DNA from: Butyrivibrio sp. NC2007 | GTDB lineage: Bacteria; Bacillota; Clostridia; Lachnospirales; Lachnospiraceae | Reading direction: 5' to 3' | NCBI RefSeq assembly: GCF_000421405.1 | Contig: NZ_ATWY01000005.1 | Coordinates: 124,001-188,000 of the forward strand | DNA: 64,000 nt | Part shown: positions 8,574-17,406 of the stretch, piece after piece | How positions within the stretch are numbered: the first letter of the stretch is position 1 | Layout of the letters: each line of letters opens with the position of its first letter | Program-made: the position numbers and the translations under genes | The notes under the pieces: model-generated | Told to the model about the DNA's origin: nothing | Seen by the model: only the letters and a program-made list of their open reading frames with translations | The model's database searches: none

Positions 8574-9646
8574 TGATCGGTATTAGAGCAGATGCCAACA
8601 GAATAATCGCAACAGGTCACGTCATGCGCTGCATTACTATCGCAAAGGAAATAGTAAAGCAGGGAGAGTCTGTGACCTTTTTTGTGGCGGACGAAGAGTC
8701 AAGAGAACTGGTTAACCTTTACGCGAAAGGCGTTTCCGGTATCGAGACGATTGTCCTTGGCAGCAACTGGCAGGACATGGAAAAAGAGATCCCGGCACTT
8801 AGACGCGAACTTGATGAGCGCAAAATTAAAGCCCTTCTGGTGGATTCCTATCAAGTCACTGTCAGATATTTTGAAGAACTTAAGGATATCTGCCCCATCG
8901 CCTACATGGACGATCTGGGAAAAGAGCCTTATCCGGTAGATATACTCATTAACTACAGCGGATACTATGAGAGCATGAACTATAAAGAGCTCTACAAGGG
9001 ACAGAGCGGATACAGGAAAGCGCCAACAGAGCTGCTCCTTGGCCTGTCCTATGCACCGCTTCGCGAGCAGTTTTACTCAGAAACAGATAGCAGCAATGCA
9101 AAAAGCGATGACTTCAACATCCTTGTCACCTCCGGAGGGACGGACAATTACCGAATGCTCTCAGGCGTGATAAAGGCCATGGAGGAGCAGGACCTTATCT
9201 CAAAGGCAAACTTCAAGGTTGTTGCCGGCAACATGGTATCCGGCATAGACATCCTGAGGGACTACGCCGGCAGATACCGGAATGTTGAAGTTTTAAAGAA
9301 CGTGGAGCAGATGGCAGATCTTATGAGGAGTTGCAACCTTGCCATCGCAGCAGCAGGCACCATGCTGACAGAGTGCGCAGCTGTTTGCCTCCCTGTCATA
9401 TACTATCAGGTGGCTGACAATCAGAAGTTCAACGTATCATTCTGGCAGGGGACAGGCGGAATGTCTTTTGCAGGAGATGTTACCAAAGAGGGAGACAGAG
9501 AAGAGACCTTGCAGAATATCTGCAATCAGGTGAAAGCTCTTTTGACGAATAAAGAAAAACTGTCGGCCATGAAGAATGCCCTTTCCGGCGTTACTGACGG
9601 CCGAGGAGCTGTAAGGATTGCAAAAGCTCTTTTAACAATAAACTAA
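8573..9646 (+). CDS. pseG: UDP-2,4-diacetamido-2,4,6-trideoxy-L-altropyranose hydrolase
   Basis: 357 residues of GT-B fold. It begins with the PseG signature IRADANRIIATGHVMRCITIA, in which the histidine of GHVMRC (residue 17) is the catalytic base. The C-terminal half has the MurG-like LVTSGGTDNYRML and AAAGTMLTECAA nucleotide-binding loops. PseG removes UDP from the sugar nucleotide to free the hexose for PseI. The start codon overlaps the pseI stop, so the two enzymes are made together. Nothing is missing or odd. The gene ends 14 bp before pseF. Confidence 0.93.
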   Translation: MIGIRADANRIIATGHVMRCITIAKEIVKQGESVTFFVADEESRELVNLYAKGVSGIETIVLGSNWQDMEKEIPALRRELDERKIKALLVDSYQVTVRYFEELKDICPIAYMDDLGKEPYPVDILINYSGYYESMNYKELYKGQSGYRKAPTELLLGLSYAPLREQFYSETDSSNAKSDDFNILVTSGGTDNYRMLSGVIKAMEEQDLISKANFKVVAGNMVSGIDILRDYAGRYRNVEVLKNVEQMADLMRSCNLAIAAAGTMLTECAAVCLPVIYYQVADNQKFNVSFWQGTGGMSFAGDVTKEGDREETLQNICNQVKALLTNKEKLSAMKNALSGVTDGRGAVRIAKALLTIN

Positions 9647-9660
9647 GTGAGGATTTATCT

Positions 9661-10350
9661 ATGAAAACACTGGCTATGATCACAGCAAGGGGAGGAAGCA
9701 AGAGGATTCCCCGTAAGAATATAAAGGAGTTCAATGGTAAGCCCATCATCGCATACTCAATTGAGGCGGCGCTCTCATCCGGAGTGTTCGACGAAGTAAT
9801 GGTCTCCACAGATGATGAGGAGATTGCAGAGATTGCAAAAAAGTACGGAGCCAAGGTGCCCTTCTTCAGGAGCGAGAAGACTGCGAATGACTTTGCTACA
9901 ACGGTTGATGTCATCGAAGAGGTGCTCAATACCTACAAGGAAAGAGGAGAGGAATTCGACATCTTCTGCTGCATCTATCCTACGGCGCCGTTTATAACAG
10001 CAAAGAGGTTAAAAGACGCTGTTGAGGAGCTGGCAAAATCTGATGCCGATTCACTTATCCCCGTTGTAAGGTTCTCCTATCCGCCTCAGAGGGCAATGGA
10101 GGTACACGACGGAAAGCTGGTGTTCAGGCAGCCTGAGAACCTCTCAAAGAGGAGCCAGGATCTTGAGCCGCACTTCCACGACGCAGGGCAGTTTTATGTG
10201 GTAAGGAGCGAGAGCTTTTTTAAGAACCGCGGGATAATGGTGGGAGATATCCTTCCCATGGAACTCTCGGAACTTGAGGTTCAGGACATCGACAACGAAG
10301 TTGACTGGAAACTGGCAGAGCTTAAATACAATCTTTTGAATGAAGGTTAA
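9661..10350 (+). CDS. pseF: CMP-pseudaminic acid cytidylyltransferase
   Basis: 229 residues, typical for this family. The CTP-binding loop ITARGGSKRIPRKNIKEF is at residues 7-24, followed by GKPIIAYSIEAAL. The metal and sugar region STDDEEIAEIA and the late QDIDNEVDWKLAELK are also as in NeuA/PseF enzymes. It activates Pse with CTP to CMP-Pse, the donor for glycosyltransferases. The choice of PseF over NeuA or LegF rests on the neighbouring pseI and pseG. It is the last gene of the operon; a terminator hairpin follows at once. Confidence 0.9.
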   Translation: MKTLAMITARGGSKRIPRKNIKEFNGKPIIAYSIEAALSSGVFDEVMVSTDDEEIAEIAKKYGAKVPFFRSEKTANDFATTVDVIEEVLNTYKERGEEFDIFCCIYPTAPFITAKRLKDAVEELAKSDADSLIPVVRFSYPPQRAMEVHDGKLVFRQPENLSKRSQDLEPHFHDAGQFYVVRSESFFKNRGIMVGDILPMELSELEVQDIDNEVDWKLAELKYNLLNEG

Positions 10351-10356
10351 GTTATG

Positions 10357-10402
10357 AAAGGGGGCATCCGATATATATAAAGGATGAATGCCCTCTTTTA
10401 AA
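10357..10402 (+). terminator. Terminator after pseF
   Basis: AAAGGGGGCATCC (10357-10369) can pair with GGATGAATGCCCTCTTT (10382-10398) with a small bulge, and the stem runs into TTTTA. It closes the Pse operon ahead of mreB. Confidence 0.7.
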
Positions 10403-10418
10403 TTGTCATCCTTTGCGT

Positions 10419-10424
10419 TATAAT
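10419..10424 (+). promoter_or_regulatory. -10 box upstream of mreB
   Basis: A TATAAT hexamer lies 81 bp before ATG 10506, downstream of the pseF terminator. A TTGTCA at 10403 is too close (10-bp spacing) to be its -35 box. The assignment is by position. Confidence 0.4.
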
Positions 10425-10505
10425 GTGGAATGAAATCATAGACTTATTGTTATTATCCGCGTTTATGCGCTTTCATAAATGCGTTGAAAGGGGTATTTGA
10501 GAATT

Positions 10506-11498
10506 ATGCAGTATGCAGATATCGGAATCGATTTAGGTACAGCCTCTGTACTTGTATATATCAAGGGTAAGGGCGTTGTTTTAAAAGAGCCATCAGTTGT
10601 GGCTTACGACAGAGATACAGAAGAGATCAAGGCTATCGGAGAGGATGCAAGACTTATGCTTGGTCGTACACCGGGTAACATCGTAGCTGTAAGACCTCTT
10701 CGTCAGGGCGTTATTTCCAACTACAAGATAACCGAGCAGATGATGAGATACTTCATCAAGAAGGCTATCGGCAGAAGGATCCACAGAAAGCCCTTTATCG
10801 CTGTTTGCGTTCCTTCCGGAGCAACAGAGGTTGAGAAGAAGGCGGTAGAAGATGCTACAAGACTCTGCGGAGCAAGAGATGTTGAGACCATCGAGGAGCC
10901 TATTGCAGCAGCTATCGGAGCCGGAATTGACATTACAAAGCCATGTGGAAACATGATCGTTGATATAGGCGGTGGTACATCAGATATCGCTGTTATCTCT
11001 CTTGGAGGAACCGTTGTCAGCACATCCGTTAAGGTTGCAGGCGATGACTTCGACGAGGCAATTGTTCGTTACATGCGTAAGAAACACAATCTGCTTATCG
11101 GTGACAGAACAGCCGAGGATATCAAGATCAAGATCGGTTCAGCTTATCCAAGAGCTGAGAACGACACAATGGACGTAAGAGGAAGAAACCTTGTAACAGG
11201 TCTTCCCAAGACAGTAAGAGTATCATCAGAAGAGACAGAAGAGGCGCTCAGAGAGCCTACAAGCCAGATCATTGAGGCTATCCATAGCGTCCTTGAGAAT
11301 ACACCCCCGGAGCTGGCAGCAGATATCGCTGACAGAGGAATTGTTCTTACCGGTGGTGGAGCACTTCTTCGCGGACTTGAGGACCTTATCTATTCAAAGA
11401 CAGGTATCAACACAATGACCGCTGAGGATCCAATGACAGCCGTTGCTATCGGAACAGGCCGTTACATTGAATTCGTATCCGGTTACCGCGAGGATTAA
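10506..11498 (+). CDS. mreB: MreB/Mbl rod-shape actin-like protein
   Basis: 330 residues of the actin-like fold. The phosphate-1 loop is DIGIDLGTASVLVY at the N-terminus, the phosphate-2 loop is IVDIGGGTSDIAVI and the adenosine loop is VLTGGGALLRGL. The protein polymerises beneath the membrane and guides lateral wall synthesis. ATG 10506 is preferred over TTG 10497 because the GAAAGGGG ribosome site would sit only 3 nt from the latter. The order mreB - flgF - flgG matches the mbl - flhO - flhP group of Bacillus subtilis, so this is probably the Mbl-type paralogue rather than the one with mreC and mreD. Confidence 0.93.
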   Translation: MQYADIGIDLGTASVLVYIKGKGVVLKEPSVVAYDRDTEEIKAIGEDARLMLGRTPGNIVAVRPLRQGVISNYKITEQMMRYFIKKAIGRRIHRKPFIAVCVPSGATEVEKKAVEDATRLCGARDVETIEEPIAAAIGAGIDITKPCGNMIVDIGGGTSDIAVISLGGTVVSTSVKVAGDDFDEAIVRYMRKKHNLLIGDRTAEDIKIKIGSAYPRAENDTMDVRGRNLVTGLPKTVRVSSEETEEALREPTSQIIEAIHSVLENTPPELAADIADRGIVLTGGGALLRGLEDLIYSKTGINTMTAEDPMTAVAIGTGRYIEFVSGYRED

Positions 11499-11561
11499 TA
11501 CACACATCACTGCTCATGGATAGAGCGGTAGTAATGGCCAGGATGGCATGAGGTACTTTGT

Positions 11562-12506
11562 ATGGTAAAGGGTCTTTACACTGCTTACACAGGGATGATC
11601 AATGAGCAGCACAGGATGGATGTGCTCACCAACAATCTTGCCAATGCCAATACCAATGGTTACAAGAAGGAAGGCGCAACTGCACAGTCTTTCAAGGATC
11701 AGCTTGCGCTCAAAATTAAAGACATAACTGATGCCCCGTTCACTGCTCGTGGACTGGGCATTATTAATCCCGGGGTTAAGATCGGCGAGGGCTATGTAGA
11801 CTGGACCGAGGGCCCCATGAAGGAGACTCATAACACCTTCGATATGGCCATCGGCGGAAGCGGATTTTTCGCAGTCGAATACGCCATGAAGGCTGAGGAT
11901 GAAAACGAGGACGAGGATACAACCGGTACCAATAATACCAACAACTGGAGACTTTCAAGATATCAGAACGACAGGACTCTGGCAGCCTACAAGGCAGGCA
12001 AGCTCTCTCTTGATCAGATGAGAGATAACGGCTACGAGCAGATGGTGCTCTATACAAGAGACGGTAACTTCACTCTTAACAGTGAAGGCGTTCTGGTTAC
12101 TCAGGACGGCGACTTTGTTCTTTCACAGGATCAGGGACACATTGAACTTGATCCCAACCTTCCCGTACAGATTTCTACCAATGGAGAGGTGGTTCAGGAC
12201 GGACAGGTTGTTGCTACCATAGGAGTCTTCGACTTTGAAAAGACTGTTCAGAGAAATGGAATGAGTACCTATACAACGCTTGAGCACTACGGCGAGAATG
12301 GATTTATTCCTACGGACGATGCTGCTCAGGTAGAGGCTACCGGCCAGGTTTATGCGGGATTTTTGGAGCAGTCCAATGTTTCTGTAGTTGATGAGATGGT
12401 TAACATGATTGCAGTTCAGAGAAACTATGACACCAACCAGAGGATGATCACCACAATTGATGATACTCTGGATAAGGCGGTTAACCAGATCGGAACCCTG
12501 AGTTAA
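11562..12506 (+). CDS. flgF: Flagellar basal-body rod protein, FlgF/FlhO type
   Basis: 314 residues. The N-terminal signature YTGMINEQHRMDVLTNNLAN and the C-terminal heptad helix NMIAVQRNYDTNQRMITTIDD are those of the FlgE/F/G rod-hook family, whose two ends form the coiled-coil core of the rod. The middle carries an acidic insertion of roughly 45 residues (about 107-155, DENEDED followed by an Asn/Thr stretch) that flgG next door lacks. That explains why it is longer than usual. A GAGG lies upstream of the ATG. It is the first of three consecutive flagellar genes and corresponds by position to flhO. Confidence 0.9.
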   Translation: MVKGLYTAYTGMINEQHRMDVLTNNLANANTNGYKKEGATAQSFKDQLALKIKDITDAPFTARGLGIINPGVKIGEGYVDWTEGPMKETHNTFDMAIGGSGFFAVEYAMKAEDENEDEDTTGTNNTNNWRLSRYQNDRTLAAYKAGKLSLDQMRDNGYEQMVLYTRDGNFTLNSEGVLVTQDGDFVLSQDQGHIELDPNLPVQISTNGEVVQDGQVVATIGVFDFEKTVQRNGMSTYTTLEHYGENGFIPTDDAAQVEATGQVYAGFLEQSNVSVVDEMVNMIAVQRNYDTNQRMITTIDDTLDKAVNQIGTLS

Positions 12507-12646
12507 ATTTTATAAATTTTTAATAATTTAACTCACACAGTATGACGATAAATAAACAGAGAACTATATTGAAGTCACGGATGACGCATTGTTCAGCAAA
12601 GAGCCACGGATGGTAACAGCTCTTACTGAATCGGAGGTGACTGAAT

Positions 12647-13480
12647 ATGGTAAGAAGTTTATGGTCAGCAGCTACAGGAATGAACGCCCAGCAGACGAAT
12701 GTGGATACTATATCCAACAATCTCGCCAACGTTAACACAACGGGCTATAAGGCACAGGGCGCTCAGTTCAAATCTCTTTTATATCAAGAGTTACAGACTA
12801 TAACTACAACAGCAAACGGCGCACCCAAGCCCACCACATCACAGGTAGGCCTTGGTGTTCGTACTTCTACGATCAATCAGTATTTTTCCCAGGGATCATT
12901 TCAGGAGAATGCAAATCCTGCAGCTATTGCCATTAGTGGCGATGGCTTCTTCAAGTACCAGGGAGCAACTGACGGAGAAGTATTATATACAAGAAACGGT
13001 AACTTCACATGGGCTCTTTCCGGCGGAAACGGATCACCTCTTGTTCTTACCACTGCAGAAGGTAACAAGGTTCTTGGAATCAATGATCAGCCTATTCAGG
13101 TAGACGGAAACATGGTTGCCAGCCGTATCACCATCGGCGGAGACGGCAAGATCTACTATCCTGATGCACAGGGCGTTCCTCAGGAAGTTGGCGGAATGCA
13201 GATAGGTCTTTGGCAGTTCCCTAACAGAGAAGGTCTTCAGAGAGTAGGAAGCGTGGCATGGCAGGAGACGGCAGCCAGCGGAGCAGCTATCAATGAGAAT
13301 CAGGCAGCCGGAAACATTAAGAGATCCGAGCTGGTTCAGGGATATCTTGAAGGATCAAACGTAAACGTAGCAACAGAGATGGTTAACCTCATCGTTGCAC
13401 AGCGTGCCTATGAAATGAATTCAACTGCGATCCAGACAACAGATGAGATGATGCAGACAGCTAACTCTCTTAAGAGATAA
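12647..13480 (+). CDS. flgG: Flagellar basal-body rod protein, FlgG/FlhP type
   Basis: 277 residues. It begins with LWSAATGMNAQQTNVDTISNNLANVN, trimmed here to the family pattern ATGM-Q-N-D-ISNNLAN, and ends in NLIVAQRAYEMNSTAIQTTDEMM. Both are strong FlgG (distal rod) features. The length is close to the family norm of about 260-270. The ribosome site GGAGGTGA precedes the ATG. The 140-bp AT-rich gap before it holds no clear terminator, so read-through from flgF is likely. Confidence 0.94.
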   Translation: MVRSLWSAATGMNAQQTNVDTISNNLANVNTTGYKAQGAQFKSLLYQELQTITTTANGAPKPTTSQVGLGVRTSTINQYFSQGSFQENANPAAIAISGDGFFKYQGATDGEVLYTRNGNFTWALSGGNGSPLVLTTAEGNKVLGINDQPIQVDGNMVASRITIGGDGKIYYPDAQGVPQEVGGMQIGLWQFPNREGLQRVGSVAWQETAASGAAINENQAAGNIKRSELVQGYLEGSNVNVATEMVNLIVAQRAYEMNSTAIQTTDEMMQTANSLKR

Positions 13481-13499
13481 GCTGTAGTTAGGGGTAGTT

Positions 13500-13913
13500 A
13501 TGGCGAGCTTTAATGTCAGCGGTATAAACGCATCGGCAATAAGTGAATATGCAATGCAGGAGAGCAAGAACGCCAGCACCATCGCTCTTCAGAAAAAGCT
13601 TGAGAACACTTCAGCTAAGTCTACCGACGATGAACTCTGGCAGGCCTGTAAGGGATTTGAAGCCTACTTTATGGAGCAGATCTACAAAGAGATGCAGAAG
13701 TCCGTGGATGCTCTCAAGCCCGACGATCAGGACAAATCCACCTCGACGTTGGTTGACTACTTCAAGAATCAGACTCTCCAGGAGATATGTGCTGATTCGG
13801 TAGATACCCAGAGTAATGGCTTTGCCCAGATGCTCTACGAGAATCTGAAAAGAAATTATGACATTCCTACAGCTCCTGAAGCAGAAAAGACACAGGGTCC
13901 GGAGCAGGTTTAA
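13500..13913 (+). CDS. FlgJ-like rod-binding protein, no muramidase domain
   Basis: 137 residues. The core LWQACKGFEAYFMEQIYKEMQKSV followed by YFKNQTLQEICAD (both are shown only as landmarks) matches the Rod-binding domain at the N-terminus of FlgJ. The C-terminal lytic domain of proteobacterial FlgJ is absent, as is usual in Firmicutes. It should act as a scaffold for rod assembly. It starts 19 bp after flgG with a GGGG-type ribosome site and is followed by a terminator, so it closes the flagellar unit. Confidence 0.82.
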   Translation: MASFNVSGINASAISEYAMQESKNASTIALQKKLENTSAKSTDDELWQACKGFEAYFMEQIYKEMQKSVDALKPDDQDKSTSTLVDYFKNQTLQEICADSVDTQSNGFAQMLYENLKRNYDIPTAPEAEKTQGPEQV

Positions 13914-13922
13914 TAAAATTAT

Positions 13923-13970
13923 AAAAGTCGTCAAATCTTAAGAAAATCTTAAAGTCTTGGCGACTTTTTC
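13923..13970 (+). terminator. Terminator after the flagellar genes
   Basis: AAAAGTCGTCAA (13923-13934) pairs with TTGGCGACTTTT (starting at 13957) with one G-U pair, and ends in a run of five T. The loop is about 22 nt and A-rich. Confidence 0.75.
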
Positions 13971-13972
13971 TA

Positions 13973-13981
13973 TGCTATAAT
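13973..13981 (+). promoter_or_regulatory. Extended -10 promoter, 7 nt before recD2 ATG
   Basis: TGCTATAAT is an extended -10 element. The ATG of recD2 at 13989 lies 7 nt beyond it (tcagtct), with no ribosome site, so the mRNA should begin at or beside the start codon. No recognisable -35 box is needed for an extended -10 promoter. Confidence 0.6.
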
Positions 13982-13988
13982 TCAGTCT

Positions 13989-16247
13989 ATGGAAAAAGTA
14001 AAGGGATACATAGAACACTTTTTATATAAAAATGCCGAGAATGGCTATGGGGTTTTAAATATTGTTACAGCCGATACCGAGATCATCTGTACCGGCTCTT
14101 TTCGTGATGTCGATGTTGGCGATACCATCGAGATAGAGGGTGAATACGTCAACCATCCGGTCTACGGAAGTCAGTTCAAGGCTTCTTCTTACGAGATATC
14201 AATACCCGATGATGCAGCTTCAATGCAGAGATACCTGGGCTCCGGCGCCATCAGAGGCGTGGGGGAAGCTCTTGCTGCCCGTATTGTCAAGATGTTCGGA
14301 GATGACACTTTCAGGATCATTGAGGATGAGCCCGAGAGGCTTGCGGAGGTCAAGGGCATAAGCCTTAATAAGGCCCAGGACATCGGAATGCAGATGGCCA
14401 GCAAAAGAGAAATGCGCGATGCCATGATCTTTCTGCAGCAGTTTGGCATTGGAAATGCCCTTTCGGTCAAGATATTTAACACTTATGGGAATCGCATATA
14501 CAGCGTTATCAAGGAGAATCCCTATCAGCTCTCTGAGGATATAAACGGTGTCGGATTTAAGACTGCCGACGAGATCGCTGAGAAAGCAGGAATCCTTGTT
14601 GATTCCGACTACCGTATCAGGAGCGGAATCCTCTATGCTCTCTCTCAGTCAGCTGCGGATGGAAACACCTATCTTCCTATGGAGGAGCTTATAGCAAGGA
14701 CCATACAGGTGCTTCAGACAAGGCCCGGATACGAGATCAGAAGGGACAATATAGAGACTCACATATCCAATCTGATGATGGATCGTAAGCTCATCTGCAA
14801 AGGCGATGATCAGGTTTACGCAGCAAGCTTCTACTATGAGGAACAGGGCTGTGCAGCCATGCTTGAAGGTCTTAATCTTCAGGAGAACATAACACCTGCT
14901 CAGGAAGAGGAGTACAAAAAGCTAATATTGAAGCTTGAAGAGAGCAAGGGAATTGAGCTTGACGACCTTCAGAGAAATGCAGTGCTGCAGAGCATTACCA
15001 ATGGTGTTGTCATTATCACGGGAGGTCCGGGAACAGGTAAGACCACTACCATCAACACCATCATCAGCTATTATGCCGGGATGGGGCTGGACATCATGCT
15101 GGCAGCGCCTACAGGAAGAGCTGCCAAGAGAATGACCGAGGCAACCGGGTATGAAGCCAAGACCATTCACAGGCTGCTGGAGGTTTCGGGACAGATGTCC
15201 GATGACATGTCAGTGAAGAGCTCCGGCGTACATTTTGAGAGAAACCGAGATAACCCCTTAGAGACGGATGCTATCATCATTGATGAGATGTCTATGGTGG
15301 ATATTCATCTCTTTTACGCACTGCTCAAGGCACTGGTGCCGGGAGTACACCTGATACTGGTCGGAGACAGCTCACAGCTTCCGAGCGTAGGCCCGGGACA
15401 GGTTCTTAGGGACCTTATAGACAGTGGTAAATTCCCGACCACCTATCTGAAAAAGATATTCAGGCAGGCCGAGGAGAGCGACATCGTCATGAATGCTCAC
15501 AGGATCCACGACGGAGAGAAGCCGGTTCTCGATAACAAGAGCAAGGATTTCTTTTTCCTTGAGAGGAGCGATGCAGGCGTTATCTACAAGCATATGGTAC
15601 AGCTCATAAGAGACAAGCTTCCATCCTATGTGGACGCAGGACCTTACGATATTCAGGTGCTGACCCCCATGAAGAAAGGACCGCTTGGGGCGCAGCAGCT
15701 AAACCTTATTCTTCAGGAGCATTTAAATCCTCCGTCCCCTGACAAGAAGGAGCACACCTACGGTGATTGCACCTTCCGCGAGGGTGACAAGGTCATGCAG
15801 ATAAGAAACAACTATCAGGCTACCTGGGAGGTTGTTGGCAAGTTCAACATCGCCATAGATTCCGGAACCGGAGTGTTCAACGGAGACATGGGAGTCATCA
15901 AGCAGATAAACGACTATTCACAGGATGTGATCGTGGAATTTGATGAGGGAAGGCAGGTCAGATATCCGTTTGCGGATCTGGATGAGATAGAGCTTGCCTA
16001 TGCCATAACCATTCACAAGTCTCAGGGAAGCGAGTATCCGGCGGTTGTGCTTCCGATACTGGGTGGGCCAAGAGTCCTACTCAACAGAAACCTTCTGTAC
16101 ACGGCAGTTACAAGGGCCAGAAGTACGGTATGCATCCTCGGCAGCAGCCAGACTCTTATGAGCATGGTGGAGAACGAGGAGCAGCTCAAAAGATATACAG
16201 GATTGAAAGACAGGATCATAGAAATATTTGATACATCAGAGTTTTAA
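13989..16247 (+). CDS. recD2: RecD2-type ATP-dependent DNA helicase
   Basis: 752 residues, normal for RecD2. The N-terminal part (MEKVKGYIEHFLY) and tandem helix-hairpin-helix segments are as in RecD2 of Firmicutes and Deinococcus. Walker A is GGPGTGKTTT at about 345-354 and Walker B is DEMSMVD. The C-terminal superfamily 1B motifs are TIHKSQGSEYP and LLYTAVTRARS. It is a 5'-3' helicase acting in DNA repair without RecB and RecC. The N-terminus matches homologues exactly at ATG 13989, so the start is firm although no Shine-Dalgarno sequence is present. It overlaps comFC by 20 bp. Confidence 0.94.
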   Translation: MEKVKGYIEHFLYKNAENGYGVLNIVTADTEIICTGSFRDVDVGDTIEIEGEYVNHPVYGSQFKASSYEISIPDDAASMQRYLGSGAIRGVGEALAARIVKMFGDDTFRIIEDEPERLAEVKGISLNKAQDIGMQMASKREMRDAMIFLQQFGIGNALSVKIFNTYGNRIYSVIKENPYQLSEDINGVGFKTADEIAEKAGILVDSDYRIRSGILYALSQSAADGNTYLPMEELIARTIQVLQTRPGYEIRRDNIETHISNLMMDRKLICKGDDQVYAASFYYEEQGCAAMLEGLNLQENITPAQEEEYKKLILKLEESKGIELDDLQRNAVLQSITNGVVIITGGPGTGKTTTINTIISYYAGMGLDIMLAAPTGRAAKRMTEATGYEAKTIHRLLEVSGQMSDDMSVKSSGVHFERNRDNPLETDAIIIDEMSMVDIHLFYALLKALVPGVHLILVGDSSQLPSVGPGQVLRDLIDSGKFPTTYLKKIFRQAEESDIVMNAHRIHDGEKPVLDNKSKDFFFLERSDAGVIYKHMVQLIRDKLPSYVDAGPYDIQVLTPMKKGPLGAQQLNLILQEHLNPPSPDKKEHTYGDCTFREGDKVMQIRNNYQATWEVVGKFNIAIDSGTGVFNGDMGVIKQINDYSQDVIVEFDEGRQVRYPFADLDEIELAYAITIHKSQGSEYPAVVLPILGGPRVLLNRNLLYTAVTRARSTVCILGSSQTLMSMVENEEQLKRYTGLKDRIIEIFDTSEF

Positions 16248-16971
16248 ACGGGCACTGGATCTTTTATACCCCAGAAGGTGCCCGGTATGCGACGGGGTAG
16301 TTCCGGCCTTTGAGATCAGAGATGGGCACATAAAAAGGGCAGGACTTATTCACAGAAAGTGCCTTGGAAAAATTGAATATGTAAGAGGCGCAACCTGTGC
16401 AAAATGCGGAAAGCCTCTTTCGGACGACGAACAGGAGTACTGCGAGGACTGCAGACGGACGAAGCATAACTTTGACAGAGGCTACTCTGTCTTTGCTTAC
16501 AGATCCATTTCGGGGTCCATATACAGATTCAAGTATATGGGTAGGCAGGAATATGCTGATTTCTACGGACTGGCCACGGGTAAGATCCTTGGCAGGAAAC
16601 TTAAAGGCCTGGGCATAGAAGCAATAGTTCCGGTGCCTATGTATCCTGCGAAAGAGAGAAAGAGAGGCTACAATCAGGCAGCAGTATATGCCGAAGCAGT
16701 TTCTGCACAGTTGCATATACCCGTCCTTAAGGGTCTGGTAAGAAGGGTCAGAAACACAGCTCCGATGAAGGAACTGGACGCTCGCGGACGCCGTAATAAT
16801 TTGAAAAAAGCTTTTATTATAGCTAAAAATGATGTAAAATTTAAGTGCGTACTTATTATCGATGACATCTATACAACTGGAAGTACTATTGATGAGATCG
16901 CCCATGAGTTTCGGATGGCGGGAGTTAAGAAAATATACTGTTTGACTCTTGCTATCGGGCAAACTACTTAA
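16228..16971 (+). CDS. comFC: ComF-family phosphoribosyltransferase-like protein
   Basis: 247 residues. Two CxxC pairs near the N-terminus (CPVC; CAKC...CEDC) form the usual double zinc site, and LIIDDIYTTGSTI near residue 212 is the PRPP-binding loop of type I phosphoribosyltransferases. ComFC is needed for DNA uptake in competent Gram-positive bacteria, but many non-competent species keep it. No ATG fits, so I use TTG 16228, inside recD2; the family usually starts just before LLYPRRCP, which agrees. The following yvyF gene reproduces the comFC - yvyF order of Bacillus. Confidence 0.85.
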   Translation: MIHQSFKRALDLLYPRRCPVCDGVVPAFEIRDGHIKRAGLIHRKCLGKIEYVRGATCAKCGKPLSDDEQEYCEDCRRTKHNFDRGYSVFAYRSISGSIYRFKYMGRQEYADFYGLATGKILGRKLKGLGIEAIVPVPMYPAKERKRGYNQAAVYAEAVSAQLHIPVLKGLVRRVRNTAPMKELDARGRRNNLKKAFIIAKNDVKFKCVLIIDDIYTTGSTIDEIAHEFRMAGVKKIYCLTLAIGQTT

Positions 16972-16989
16972 ATATATGGAGGTCAGCTT

Positions 16990-17397
16990 ATGAACTTACG
17001 GAATTGTGCAAGATGCGGAAAGATGTTTAATTACATCGGAGGTCAGCCGATATGTGACCCTTGTAAGAAGGCCATCGAGGAAGATTTCCAAAAGGTAAAA
17101 CAGTACATAGAAGACAATCCTACTGCAAGCTTGAAAATGATCTCTGAAGAAAACCAGGTTTCTACCAAGCAGATCCAGCAGTGGATTCGTGAAGAGAGAC
17201 TTATGTTCTCTAAGGATTCTCCAATCCAGCTTCTCTGTGAGGGCTGCGGAGAGCCTATAACAACAGGAAGATTTTGTGCTAAGTGTAAGACCAGCATGGC
17301 CAATACACTCAACAGCACCTTTGCAAAACCAAAGCCTGCACTTCAGCAGCCTGTTAAGAAGGAGCCTAAGGCCGGAATGCGCTTCCTGGATACTTAA
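16990..17397 (+). CDS. yvyF: YvyF-like flagellar-region protein (TIGR03826 type)
   Basis: 135 residues. The N-terminus NCARCGKMFNYIGG is followed by a second CxxC (CDPC). There is a helix-turn-helix-like middle (ISEENQVSTKQIQQWIRE), and then another cysteine pair set (CEGCGEP, CAKC). This is the pattern of the YvyF family next to comFC and flgM in Bacillus. The molecular role is not established; context points to flagellar regulation. Here flgM and flgN do not follow. GGAGGT precedes the ATG. Confidence 0.78.
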   Translation: MNLRNCARCGKMFNYIGGQPICDPCKKAIEEDFQKVKQYIEDNPTASLKMISEENQVSTKQIQQWIREERLMFSKDSPIQLLCEGCGEPITTGRFCAKCKTSMANTLNSTFAKPKPALQQPVKKEPKAGMRFLDT

Positions 17398-17406
17398 GGA
17401 GCAGCG

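Noticed and set aside
10403..10424. TTGTCA and TATAAT as a full promoter for mreB
   Set aside because: The spacing is only 10 bp; only the -10 box was kept.
16264..16962. 232-residue antisense frame over comFC
   Set aside because: It mirrors a well-supported gene with zinc and PRPP motifs; the antisense product is cysteine-rich without any family resemblance.
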